From contig JAMYHX010000155.1 in NCBI GenBank assembly GCA_025529335.1, positions 18,985 to 82,984 on the forward strand: DNA of 64,000 nt, in the 5' to 3' direction. Of the stretch, positions 1 through 11,785 are shown piece by piece. Every line of letters begins with the position of its first letter. Position 1 is the first letter of the stretch. The notes below the pieces were generated by a model. The model did not search any database. It worked only from the letters and a program-made list of their open reading frames with translations, and was not told where the DNA came from. Both the position numbers and the translations under genes were made by a program. Source of the DNA: Rhizopus sp. PT2906. Taxonomy: Eukaryota; Mucoromycota; Mucoromycetes; Mucorales; Rhizopodaceae.

Positions 1-2532
1 GCGAGAGTTACTGAATTATCGTACCAGGACTTGATGGCATCAAGCAATGCCATGATTTTGATTTCATGACCGTTGAGGATATCTATTGATTCATAGTTAG
101 TATTAGTTTATAACAGCAAAGGAGGGTTGTATTACCCCTGAATGTATATCCCCCGTCGAGATCAATGCCCTCCTGATGCATATACTCAAAAGCAGTAATC
201 ATTCGATCCATCATTTGAGAGTAAACAGACTGATTAAGGTTAACAGGACATCGTCTGATCTCCTTACCGCCTAAATTTTCCAGCAATTCCAGCAGAATCT
301 CGCCTGTCGATAGCTCTGTCAAATCACGAATGGGGTCATGTACATGTATATTGATCCAGTCAATGTATCCCTTCCTTTTCATCAGTAATTCACGTTGGTT
401 CTCTGGAGTAGGTTGATAGTGCCTTGACGAAGGTAGATCTTCCACTGCCAGATGATTATGTCGACTTGATTCAATGACACTCATGTTTTCAGGATCAATC
501 AAATCCTCGTCTTCTTCATCTGGATAAAATGACACGCTGGGCGCGATAGAAGACGCGTTGTGGATGGGCGAAACCATTTTCCTCGCTGTTGTTGTGGAGC
601 TACTACTACTACTCTGCGTCGTACTTGGACTGATCATCATAACGCCACTTGTGCTCGTAAATCCAGAATCTTTTAGTTTTGTGCGATGATCAAAGGAATA
701 CTCAGACATGTTATCCATCGGCACGCCTCGCAACCTTGGGCTCATCATGGATGGTGTGCGGCTGCCTGTTGTGCTTGATAGCGGTGATGAAAATGATTGT
801 TGAAAGTTGAGTTCTTCTGGATGTTCTTCCATAGGTGTCAGTCCAGTGTTACTAGTAATACTGTTGTGTCGGTAGGATGAAGAGGGGCTTTTTTGTTGCT
901 GTGGATGAAATATGGTTGATGGGGGACGAGGGCGCATCCGACGAGCAGTTTCCAAGGACACGGTCGGAATCGTACTAGAAGACATAACGGGGGTTCCATA
1001 ATCTCTTTCAATAGTTGCCTTCATCAGCGCTTTTACCCAATCCTTCATGTATTTTTCTTGATCTGTGTAAAAATAAAACGTCCTTTCTTTTTCATGGTGT
1101 GCCTTGAAGCAGTATTTCCCTGGTTGAATTGAACTATCGACTTCAATCCTGTATCCTTTTAAATTGATTATGCCTTTCATTCTGATGGCCTTTAAAGGAA
1201 AAAAGTTAGAACGTCTTCTTTTGTTTGCTATATATGTGTTACCTTTGGGCTTTTGAAATAAAATAAATTGTTTGCTTTAAGCACAAACCATCGCTTATTC
1301 CAATTTTTGTACTTGTCACCTTGCTTATATAACCAGCCTTCCATATCAGGTATTAAAGACAGCTCAGGCGCCATTGGCACGTCCTCCGAACGTCGTACCA
1401 TGTTCGAGGACGGCAGGATAGACTGTAACTTGCTTGTAGAAGGTAGTAACGATGATCTCATAAAATTGTATTTGCTATTACTCTGTTTAGTCAGGTGAGA
1501 AAAAACACATGGGTCAGTCATATAACCACGGTGTCAAGATGTTTACCTCTTGCATATTGTTGCTACTGAATGGAGTATTCAACGTATGTCTTCGTCCAAG
1601 TTCTTGCATACTATGATCTTGTCTGTAAACACTACTAGCGTGACTTATTTGACTTGAATTTCTAGACAAGTTATTATTCTGAGACATGGCCCTTTGAGGG
1701 GATGTCATGGTTGAGTCTATAGAGGGTCTTTTACTATTGTTGATAGAATTCACCAGTTGTGAGTTTCGAATGACTGTACTGTAATCAGAAACCAAATCAT
1801 CGTCAGGATAAGGATGCTTAGTGTGATTGTTATTGTAATATGGCTTTTCAGGTAGTGGTGAGTTTAGTCGCGAATTGGTTGAAGGAGTGTACTGCAGATG
1901 ATGAATATGAGTATGAAGTCAAAGTGTTTAAAAAGTACGTTACTTTTATATTTTTCGTTTCTTCCTTTAAGGCCGTGATTGCACCATGTATCTTGAATCG
2001 TTTTCCAAACGTATCAATCTGCAACTCTTTTAGGGAATCTAGAGTCAATTCTAACAATATGTCTCCTGTGATTTCCTGTTCTTTGAATGTATCGGCAAGT
2101 CTCTTGTCGAAACCAACATCGATCAACCACAGAGCAACTTGATCGGATGACCACTCTTCAATAGGTTTCATTCTTAGTGCTGGATTGTTTAATGATTGCT
2201 TGACAATGGACTGTATATTCTTTGAAGACATACTCAAATGACTACTGCTTATCCTTAATTTGGCCACCCCTTCCTCTATATTTTCTCTTGGTGGCGTTGA
2301 AGATGTGTATGTAATAGGAAATAAACCGATCTCCCCCTTTTCGTTGCGGCCCTGTTTATATATATAAAGATTAATGTCAAGTGCAACATTATATTCTAAT
2401 ATCCAGTACCTTCCACCAACCGTCATTGTATCCTTCGTCTTTTTCAAACACAACCACTTTCTCTCCTACGTCAAGTGAGATCTCGTCGACGTTCTCTGCT
2501 ACAAACTTGTGCACAGTATAAACTACTTCCAT
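1..2532 (-). CDS. SH3-SAM-PH-CH polarity protein (Boi1/Boi2/Pob1-like), 3' end beyond window
   Basis: Probable cortical scaffold linking Rho-type GTPase signalling to polarised growth and exocytosis, as Boi1/Boi2 and Pob1 do in yeasts. Introns at 2352-2409, 1892-1943, 1483-1546, 1190-1242 and 83-135 join an SH3 domain (residues 1-55, GWWK then GEIGLFP), a SAM domain (about 105-170, start EEWSSDQVALWL), a Ser/Asn-rich linker and a PH domain (about 338-435, GWLYKQG..WNKRWFVL..YCFKAHH). A calponin-homology-like domain follows near the C terminus (YIDWINIHV, then after the last intron DILNGHEIKIMALLDAIKSW). The start codon at 2532 opens directly into the SH3 domain. The stop codon lies left of base 1. 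It is divergent from the F-box gene. Domain order is seen in the sequence; function is inferred from the family. Confidence 0.85.
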
Positions 2533-3294
2533 AAGACAACAAAAAGGGAGAATGGCAACAAGTTACAGAAGGAAGAAGAAAAAAAAACAAAAAGAAAAAA
2601 AATAAACAAATAAGAAATAAATCAAAAGTTACATTTTTATATGATTTGGTAAGTCTCATTTTCCAATGTAAAAGATAGACCAGAGTGTGTAACATTGGCA
2701 GAAATGAAATGGACAAGCCATTATGCTGCATTTAGTAAATTTAATTTAAATAATACATAATAATAAACGAGGTTCTCTCCCTCTATTCATTTTGCTTGTT
2801 GTCCCTCCCTCCTTTACTTATTGTCAACGTATAACAATCTAAGCGGGGAATCAATTTCTTTTTTTGCCTTTCTCTTCCCTTTTTATTTCAAAGTGATGTC
2901 AAATCAACAGGTAAAAGGGTACTATGGTTACTATTGCTATGGATACAGTACTTATCTTTGACATATAGAAACCTTCGTGCCAAAAATATGGTAAATAAGA
3001 TTTCAATATGAATATAGTGTTGTTGATCATCAAGTTTAGCCTGTGATATCCAAGACTGTTTAGCAAAGAACAATTACCAAGAGTCAAAGTGTCAAGACTT
3101 GATAGATAAACTTGACAAATGTTGTCAAGATCTCATTGACAGTGGAGGCAAGAGTGTTTGCTGTCCAGAAAAGAAATATAAAAATAACCCGAGGACAAAA
3201 TAAAAAGACAGTTCAAACTACAAGATATTATTTTCCTTTCTTTTTTTTTTTTTTTTTTTTTTTCTCTTATCTTTCTTCTTTACAATTTAGCACA
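2533..3294. other. Divergent intergenic region
   Basis: This shared upstream region separates two divergent genes. It holds A-rich and T-rich tracts, including a run of 23 T at 3241-3263 followed by a pyrimidine stretch ending in TTTAG just before the F-box start codon. That could be a 3' splice site of a 5'-UTR intron. No coding segment is convincing here. Confidence 0.5.
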
Positions 3295-4965
3295 ATGAGC
3301 ATCACACATCATTCAGACGGCCGTTTCCCAACGGAACTTTTATTATCTATATTTATTCACTTGGACGGTCCAACTTTAATTTCCTGTAGTAGAGTGTGCC
3401 GACAATGGTACAACGCCATTACTCACTTTGACGAACTGATCTGGTCAAGAGCTTGTCGCCGTGATTTCCTAAAGACAAGGCGTTTCTGGTCACTTCAATT
3501 TCCCGAACTAACACAAACAAACGGCTTACTCGGAAAGCAAAAGAGGACATGGCAGGATATGTATAGGATAACCAAAAACTGGTATACTGGTCACTGTACG
3601 GGATATTATCCCAAAGTAGACCAAGATAGATCAATAGATACACTCATCCCCTGCGCCGTCGTTGGTAATCCTCAAGAACATGGTATGTTTACCACGCTTA
3701 CTCTTGCTTACAATGGATCCATCATTCGATCAAATCCAAACTATCAAACGGCATCTGAACAGAGCTTGATGATTCAATCACCACAGACACATGAAACACT
3801 GTATATACAATGGTCAAATCTTGAATTGCCCGGTTGGCCAGAAGCTGCAGCATCACACACCATTGTTTGTCATCACACACTTCCATCCACGCCTTGGTTG
3901 GTTACAGGTGGCTTGAACGGTACTGTTGCCATATGGGATCTAGAGAAAAGGTCCTTGGTGAGGATGTGGCATGGACACCGTGGAAGAGTATTATGTATCA
4001 GCATGAATGACGAAGGTGAGTCGTGATTAACAGGAAAGAGCGCTGTCTTTATAAAAACAAACCCCTTTATAGCTGTTTTAAGTGGCGGCGCAGATAGTAT
4101 GATCCAAGTGTGGGATCTCAATATGACTGACAAGACAAAAAGCCTTCAAAGGCCTACTCAACGTGGCATGATTGATATTTCCCGCTACTTGTCTGAACGA
4201 AATGACTGGTATCAAGGTGTAGGTGAAATTGCTGCAAATCATAATTTAGTCGCTTGTGCCCCGGATGCTTCCGGTCCCATCTTGATCTTTTCCCTTTTGA
4301 CAGGATCTCTTGTATACGAATTGAAAATACCACAAGCTTCACCAAGGATGGAGTGGACGACCGAGGATATCACTGCCTTCACTCGGCTTCGACTGACCCC
4401 GTACTTTTTACTCACAAAGGGAAAAATATCCAACAAGAGTCAGCATCTGAAGATCGTACCTTCTACTCAAAATGTGATCCTTCAGCGTAACAAACTCTCC
4501 CAGTCTAAACAAGTAGGTTATATGTCACCATTGAAAGATCATAACCCTTCTCCTCACGTTGCCCAAATGACTCCCTATCAGCTTTATCTTTACTACCAAT
4601 CGATGAATAGTGGTAATGAAAGAAGTGACAGTGAAGAAGAGCAAATGCCTACTCCAGACACGAGTGATTGTATTCATGTCTGGGACCTACAAACAGCAAA
4701 GATCGTCTACAGGCTACTCCCTGTTTTACCAAAACCAAACCAGTACTATACTATTACAGATATACAGTTATCTCCAGATTACTCCAAGGTATTTGCTATT
4801 ATCCAAATTCGTGGTAAAAAGCAGTATGAGGAACATCTTTTCTGCTGGGACTTTTCTATAAAGAATATAGATGATCCGATAGATCAATGTTTTAAAGTAT
4901 TAGAATTAGATGCTAAAGACCCTTCTCAACAAAAAATTGGAACTTCTTGGGTTTGTTTTATGTAG
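3295..4965 (+). CDS. F-box/WD40 repeat protein
   Basis: Likely substrate receptor of an SCF (Skp1-cullin-F-box) ubiquitin ligase. One intron at 4016-4072; 537 aa. The F-box is at about residues 11-56 (FPTELLLSIFIHLDGPTLIS..CRQW). WD-type repeats follow, with WD dipeptides in TVAIWDLEKRS, MIQVWDLNM and DCIHVWDL. A Ser/Glu-rich insert sits between the later repeats. An in-frame ATG further upstream would add a low-complexity segment encoded by the poly-T tract, so the ATG at 3295 beside the F-box is preferred. The substrate cannot be told from the sequence. It is convergent with the membrane-protein gene downstream. Confidence 0.85.
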
Positions 4966-5573
4966 CTTTGTTTTTTAGTATTCTCCCATTTGTAAATACG
5001 TCATTTGTATACACTTTTTCATCTTATAAAATCAATTTACGTTTTTATATTGCTTCAATTTGACTCAATTTGCGCTATTATGCAACCAATTTTCGTTTCT
5101 GTCATGTTTAAATGCTATAGTTGATGAAAGAAAGACAGAGGATGTGGTATGTTTTTCAGGACAAAAAGAAAAAGTGTACATATATATCCTTTTGGTAGAC
5201 AATATCCTTTTCCTATTGGTGTAAATGCACACCGACAAATTTAGAAATGGCTTTGCCCTTTCTCCCTTTTCTGCGGGCTAAATTTCGTGGTAGATCGTTC
5301 ATCAGTTGTACTGAAATAGATGATTGAACCAAACACTTCTTTAATGCTACTTATTCTCCAGGAGTAATATGCATCATTGTCTCTATAGAACGATGATATC
5401 AATATTTTTATGATAGGCTTCCCTTTATTACAAGATATCAATGAAGAAAAAAAGAGAGGCGATTAGAGCTTCTTTATTTGTACATTTGAGCATCTTATTT
5501 ACAGATATTATGCAATCGGAGGCAAACGTTATTTATTATTATTATATAATTATGATTATTATGATTGTTATTA
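4966..5573. other. Convergent intergenic region
   Basis: This is 3'-flanking DNA between two convergent genes. It holds AT-rich stretches and a TTATTATTATTAT-type tract near 5530-5580. Only short chance ORFs are present and I see no RNA gene. Confidence 0.5.
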
Positions 5574-7094
5574 TTATTCGATTGTCCACATATCGTTTTT
5601 ATTATCGGCATTGTTGTGGTTCGCATTAGAAAGCAAATTGGCGTTTTCTTTTTTTCCTTCTTGTAGTTCGAGATCATCTACGCTGTCATGGTCAATTGCT
5701 TGTGGTTGTTGTTCTTGTTTTTTGTTATTCTTTCTTAATTCGAGGTTTTTAAATACAAATACTCCTCGATGAAGATTAAACAGAGCCTTGGTAGCAACAG
5801 CAATGGTGAGCAGTAAGAGTACCATGGCAATCACTGTTGTAAATATCAAGAACTGTCTTGTATGCAAGTATGGATCATATTCATTGATTCTTGGCATTGC
5901 AATCAAGTAAAGTCTGTAAATGAAATAACCAACAGATCCGACACCAGAGAGAATTGACAAGAACATAGCATACTTATTTTCATGATAGACAGCTGCTATA
6001 GCAAGTGACAGTAGTGCAGCTCCCAGCACAAAGACGATGACAGTTTCAGTAATAGTCTCTGAGTAGCCTAGTCTGACAGAGGGTATCAACTGTGCAGCAA
6101 ATGAGAAAATAAAAAAGAAATCCAGTTTAAGCAAGGTCAATAGGATACTGGTAGTGATTAATGCATTACGTATTCTATCATCATGCTAGAATGTCAGTCA
6201 TATATTCTATATGCTAGTATATATAAAAAAAGAGTACCTCATATCTGCAGAAAAGTTCCTATAATTATCCCAAGCGAATTGTTTACGAAGCCTCCAGCCA
6301 AAGAACACTAGGACGATAAAGAAGGCGGGAATAAGAGCAATGATGGTATATTCGATAGGTCTCATTATGCTCTCATAATAATCTTTGGCTGTTTCCATTC
6401 CTTGATGGCCACTGCTCCATCTTGATTCAACTGGTTTCCAATATTTCTCATCTCCACTAATAGAAGCGTGTCAAAGAGCATATTTTTTTTTTGTTTATAT
6501 TGTTTACCAGACTGCGTTTTCCAATATAACATGCTGTTTTAACTGAATGCCAGCATATCTTTATAAAGGATATCAATAACTGAAGGATTAATATATCAGT
6601 TTACTCTACTTACGCTATTATTCGTTAAATTAATAAGCAATGCTGAATATTCATATATATCATTTTAACTTACCAACAACAAGTAATCCAAAAAGAATCA
6701 GCGCACACAGTTGAGCTGCAAAAAGAATAAGCAATATTGAATAGAAAGCCCATTTGGACAATACCTGTATTTCTTTGATATAAAGCATCAACACATAGTA
6801 CCACTTGGAACACTTGAGAAATGATAAACAAGGCATGATAAATTAAGTCGGATTCACTAACACCTTAAGAAAATGGGATTAATGCATATTCCATCTCTCT
6901 CTCTCTCTCTCTTCTTTTTCTTCCTGTGTACCTTCTTCAACGATTGTTGCAGAACAATTCTGAACAAGCCCGAGATGGTTCATGATGACCATGCCTTCCA
7001 ATATGGAAATAACGATAGCCTCAAATGTAACCAAACCAAGTGTCATGATTGACTCTTTTGATTTAAGGACTCCATTCTCTTTAAGCTTGTCCAT
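5574..7094 (-). CDS. UPF0658-type Golgi multipass membrane protein
   Basis: Seven-exon model on the minus strand, 391 aa: exons 7094-6932, 6863-6765, 6715-6674, 6614 (one base), 6558-6508, 6456-6238 and 6174-5574. At least six hydrophobic segments are visible, for example EYTIIALIPAFFIVLVFFGW, TLLKLDFFFIFSFAAQ and FLIFTTVIAMVLLLLTIAVA, with a hydrophilic Asn/Gln-rich tail. The pattern NT-x-Q ... YAxIQ, then FAWDNYR..SAD and LLKLDFFFI, fits the fungal UPF0658 Golgi membrane family as I recall it (about 390 aa); molecular function is unknown. The reading frame closes only if a single C at 6614, flanked by AG and GTAAGT, is retained. All introns are 49-68 nt. Confidence 0.8.
6889..6913. repeat. 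CT microsatellite inside intron 1
   Basis: A run of CT repeats lies in the first intron of the UPF0658-type gene, upstream of its 3' splice site on the minus strand. It lengthens the polypyrimidine/purine bias of that intron. Confidence 0.7.
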
Positions 7095-9501
7095 CCTATT
7101 TTTCGTAAAAAAAGAAAGAAAGAAAGAAAGACAGAAAGAGAGAAAGAGAGAAAGAGAGAAAGAGATAAAAGGGGAGAGTGGGGGAAAATAAATCTACAAG
7201 GTAAAACTCGATCTTGTTTGTTGTACTGAATTCAATCAGCCACTTTTTTGCTTAATTTTGAACCTTCCTCTTTTTCTTTTCTTTCCCTTTACAAATGAGG
7301 CTCGGTCACTCTCTCATTTATAAACTCTATTTTTATTTGTTTACACGACTTCACTCTTCTCTTTTTTTTCACAATAAAGTTTTAACGATAATATCACGAC
7401 TGACTGCGCTTTACTTTTAAATGTAACCTGGATCAAATGTGTAACAGTCCGTTTATTCGTTTGTCTACTTGGGGTAATCACGCATACAATACAGCCAATG
7501 AAAATCAATGTCCGCCGGTGACTACAGACCTAACAGATCGACCCTCTGTTCTACAAAAAGCCTTGGATCCCTACAAGAGATGGTATCGTTCAAGGGAATT
7601 CCAGAAAACTATATTGCACTCAAGGTTAAGTTCTTTGCCAGTCTGAAAATTGCCATTCGCTGCGGGTAGATCATCATGGCGACCCAGTACTGGGATTTCT
7701 TGGTATTAGGTCAGTGTATGACGCCCTTAAATGGCACACCTTGTAACCATACCTCATGTTATCTCTTCAAGGGCCCCAGTACAACCTATTCTATACTACG
7801 TTTATTGAGGTGTTCCTATCTATTGCTTCCTTACGTTGCTTTTACCCACAAACGGAGGTCCTCCAGAATTTATTCTCTCTATATATCTATATTCAGTTTA
7901 TATTAATCAGTCTTTAATACTTTCACAATCCCAAGTACTGTTGTTGAACATGTCCCTTGTATATACTACGACTCTAATTAATTACCTTTTATAAACGAGC
8001 TACATCGTGTTCATTACCAACCAATGCAACACGACCCACGAACCTAATGTACGTGTACAACATAGCTTAGATCTAGATTACAGACGAAACTCTCCGAGAT
8101 GTGTCACATTAGTGAAGTAGTTTAATATCTTGGTTACAAGTTTTACAATCAAAGTTCTTTTGATTATTTGTAGCTTTCATCTAAATCTGGTGTGTTTTTT
8201 CATTCTGAATCCTTGGTAAACTGTAACTGAATTTAGGCGCCCCTCCACTATGGATACCTCCAGTTGGAGTCAATCTTACTGACTTATCCAAACTGTTACC
8301 GTTATCGGCTTTATCTTCCAAATTGCCCATTCACAAGTAGACTTTGGGCTAACCACTATTGTATTCATAAACTGTTTATTTTAATGTACAGCCACTTTCT
8401 TTTGCAATACAAACATCCATCTGCTTCTCACTGGTAGTGACGTGACACGAGTGAATTAGCCGTCGATCACAAGTGTATAAACAAAGAACCGCGTATAGAC
8501 ATTTCCTTGTCAAGATTGTGCATTGACACAGCATGTCCTAATCAGGAGCATTCCATCTCATAAACAAATATATAAGCCATTAGCAGCCCAAAGTGGCAAA
8601 TTGGAAAAATAGAGATATATTTTGTTTATCAAGACGTGTAAGTTGAATGGAAATATCAGAACCTGATTCTTGGATTAGTTGGATGCTCTTGATAAGAATG
8701 AGTTAAAAGGCACAATGCTTTTATAGGATGTGTCTATCTCTCCATATTCACGTTTTCTTCATCCAATCAAGGGAGGTTTGACCAAAGGTTAAACATGATG
8801 TCAAATGACGACCTTTAAATGACAGCGATACTTTAGTCCCCCTTGGCTTGCCTCTATAATAGATCACATCCTAACATAAGAAAAATTGTGGTTGAATTCC
8901 TTCCTACAATCAACGAAATAAGAATATTTAGAAGAGAAAGTATCCTTGACAATGATTTGACAAAGGATTATAATTGCAGAGTAGTTCCTGTAAAAAGATC
9001 AGTTTAAAACAATCTTTACTATCAAAGGATGTGGTATAAACCCTTCGAGCGGCATTTTATTTTTTGGAGAAAGATAATTGATAATCTGTGTCGTCAAGTA
9101 GATACGCCTTAGCTGGCGTATCTTATAATAAAACCCTAATTTGATGTTTTCATGAGATCGTACTGTTCTTAAGTCATGCTTAAAAGAAAACTATGCTTGA
9201 CAACAAAGATCATTGAAGGCTGTGAAGCTGCTTCCCTTTGGGAACATCTTCAGAGTTTTATTCGTCCCATTTCGTTAAGATATTTGAAGACTGAAAAAAA
9301 AAAATATACAGTTAATCGAATAAATGCAATTATAAAGTAATAAATGCGTTTTGATCCGAACCAACTCAATTTCGAGAAAGTGACAAAAATCCAACCGATT
9401 GAGTTCAAAACGTCAGCCAATTAAATTCAAAGGTTTGACCAATTGAGAGTGGGAAACACTGTATTGTCCATATTTTTGCTTTTTTCTTTTAATTATTAAA
9501 A
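7095..9501. other. Long intergenic region without a recognised gene
   Basis: About 2.4 kb between divergent genes. Open frames near 7437-7646 and 7676-7906 match nothing I know and have no clear splice structure. They could be a decayed gene or transposon. At 9355-9455 four loosely similar CCAAC/CCAATT-containing segments occur in 100 bp upstream of the tandem-PH gene and may be CCAAT-type promoter elements. Confidence 0.4.
7104..7175. repeat. GAAA-type purine microsatellite
   Basis: Near-perfect GAAA/GAGA repeats lie just upstream of the start codon of the UPF0658-type gene, so they are likely in its 5' leader or promoter. On the minus strand they read as a CT-rich tract, a common core-promoter feature in fungi. 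Confidence 0.8.
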
Positions 9502-11078
9502 ATGTCAACATCAAATCACAAAACAGCACCTACTTCAATATTGAAGAATACGCAGGCAAGTGTTTCAATTGCTCTTTTCTTTTCAGTGAAACTCACTTTA
9601 GACATATAGTCTAATTCATCAGAACCAAGTGCTTTGGTTGGAAAATCAGCTCGTGTTGTATTAAGCGAGGATGAAGAAGAAGACAGTAATCAAAGATATA
9701 CATCAGATGGGGATGACGATGAACCTGGAGCTGAGCCCATGTCAGCAGAGGCCTTGGAACTACTCAAAACTGAAAAAGTGCTCAAGGCTGGATATTTATT
9801 GAAGAAAGGTGAAAAAAGAAGGGTAAGACTAAAAGGTATTCATGATGGAAAACTAATAACCTATGTGTAGACATGGAAGAAGAGATGGTTTGTCCTGAGA
9901 ACAACCAAGTTAGCCATGTATAAGGATAATAAGGTAAATATAAATAGGCAACATCCCCATAAAAACATGGTCTAATATTTTGATCCAAGGAATATAAATT
10001 ACTTCGAATTATTGATCTGCATGAAATACACAAAGTAGTTCAAGTAACAACAAAACACAAGTATAAATACGTCTTTGCTTTTGTTACTCCAAAGAGAATG
10101 TACTATGTCCAAGCTAACGATCAAAATGATATGAACGAATGGTTTGCTTGCATAAACCAAGCCAAGCAAGAACAAAGACTGTATGATGCAGATGATGACA
10201 CTAGCTCACTTGACCGTGATCAAGAGTTTGCCAAAGACGTCATTTCGTCTTATAAATCAAATTATAGCGCTAATACCATGCAGCAAAGAAGGCAGTCAAG
10301 CACGAGCACAGATGAATATAATAATACTAATACCAATAATAATACCAAATCACAACCTATGAACATTCCTGGAAAGAAAAAGAGGCTTAATCAACGATCA
10401 ACTGAATATTATCCTATATCACCTTCATCAAACCCTACAAGTTCATTTTTAACTGAAGGTATTGCGAGCTCAGAGGATGATGAAGAATATAGTGCAGATA
10501 AAGCCAATATAGAACTGGAAGAGAATAGGAATAGAGTACTTATTGAAGGATACTTGCTAAAGCTAGGACGCAACAAGGGATGGAGAAAGCGATGGTTCGT
10601 ACTTCGAACGGATACACTTGCTTACTATGAGGATGATAAAGAATACTCTCCACATCGAATTATTCCTTTAGATCATGTCATTGATTCACTGGAAATTGAG
10701 CCTGTCAGTAAAAATAAACAATACTGCTTCAAAATCATTATACCAAAGAGAAGCTATGTACTATGTGCACCTAGTGAAAGTAATATGGAAGCATGGCTAA
10801 ATGCACTTGTTGTAGCAACAAGAAGAACTAAAGCAGAAGATGTTACACCCAAATATCATCGACCACTTTCTCTTATTCCTGAAAATACAATTGAAAAAGC
10901 GCATTCGACAGCAGATTCACTTGATTCTATTGAAAATGTCAGTCACCTGTCAGGTGTCAGTGGAGCAGGAGGTGTAGGTGGTGCTGGTGGAGCACTGGGT
11001 AGTGTACCAAGCCAATCGATGTTAGTATCAGAAAGACTAGGTCGATCAAAAGAAGTACCACTTGCATTTAATTCATAA
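9502..11078 (+). CDS. Tandem PH-domain protein
   Basis: A 472-aa protein with two pleckstrin-homology domains, so probably a phosphoinositide- or membrane-binding adaptor. Exons: 9502-9555, 9610-9822, 9871-9933 and 9990-11078. PH1 runs from about residue 68 to 150 (AGYLLKKGEKRR, WKKRWFVLRTTKLAMY, ending NEWFACINQAK). PH2 is at about 295-400 (EGYLLKLGRN..WRKRWFVLRTDTLAYYE, ending MEAWLNALVVATRR). Between them lies an Asn/Ser-rich, acidic linker; a Gly-rich tail follows. Intron 1 starts GCAAGT, a GC-AG intron; introns 2 and 3 are GT-AG. It is convergent with the bZIP gene. Confidence 0.85.
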
Positions 11079-11080
11079 TA

Positions 11081-11132
<52 letters not shown>
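11076..11132. repeat. AAT/TAA trinucleotide microsatellite
   Basis: About 18 near-perfect AAT units begin at the stop codon of the tandem-PH gene and fill its 3' UTR. Length polymorphism between strains is expected from the perfect units. Confidence 0.9.
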
Positions 11133-11136
<4 letters not shown>

Positions 11137-11179
11137 GTTTACATCAATTACACGTAATAAACAAAGTAAAAAGTCTGTT

Positions 11180-11785
11180 TTATTTTTCACATTTAACTTG
11201 ATTCAGTAACTGTTGATGGACTGAAGCTAATTGAGCTTCTAGTTCCAGCACTCTTTGCCTATTTCTTTGCTCTTTTTCAGATATATGATGTACTTTTGAT
11301 TCCAGCACTGCAGCCCTAATCCTCAGTTCCTCGTTTTCTGTCTTTAGTTCTCGCACTTTCTTTTCCAGTGCCTCCATCTTGATTGCCTTTCTTAATCTTG
11401 ATCTTCGCGCAGCATCGGTATTGCGTTGTCTCTTGATGATGACATCTAGCGGCTCATTTGTTGATGTTTTATGATGATTAATATTTAAAGGTAGTTCATT
11501 CAGTGAAGGAAGTGTAATAGGTATAGTCTTATGTTGTTGAGGTTGTTGTTGTGTTTTTAATGATAACAGTAGTTTGATCACAGCATCAGGAGGGTTATTC
11601 TTCAAGTCAACATTAGTTAATAGCAGCTTCTGTATACGCTCCTTCAGTAGTTCCTTATCATCTTGTTGTTTTATAATGCTTCGTATCAGTATGTCTTTAT
11701 CAGAATGTCGTAGATCGTTTTCAAGCCATGCATCCAAATCCTTTGCGTTTAAACCCCAAGTTAGCTTAATGTTATTATTGTTCAT
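11180..11785 (-). CDS. Gcn4/Cpc1-like bZIP transcription factor
   Basis: Single-exon 201-aa protein. The basic region near residues 117-135 (KRQRNTDAARRSRLRKAIKM) carries the NxxAAxxSR core that contacts DNA, with the Thr-Asp-Ala-Ala-Arg-Arg-Ser-Arg pattern of the Gcn4/cpc-1 group. A leucine zipper follows (LEKKVRELKTENEELRIRAA.. to about 195), longer than in Gcn4. The N-terminal half is helical and acidic/basic mixed and may serve as activation region. By family analogy it would bind TGACTCA-like sites and respond to amino-acid or nutrient stress. No upstream ORF arrangement like that of GCN4 was established. Confidence 0.85.
   Translation of the reverse strand: MNNNNIKLTWGLNAKDLDAWLENDLRHSDKDILIRSIIKQQDDKELLKERIQKLLLTNVDLKNNPPDAVIKLLLSLKTQQQPQQHKTIPITLPSLNELPLNINHHKTSTNEPLDVIIKRQRNTDAARRSRLRKAIKMEALEKKVRELKTENEELRIRAAVLESKVHHISEKEQRNRQRVLELEAQLASVHQQLLNQVKCEK

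Noticed and set aside
7437..7906. Two consecutive ORFs as a small gene
   Set aside because: No credible intron joins them, composition is ambiguous and neither resembles a known family. They are left as unassigned intergenic sequence.
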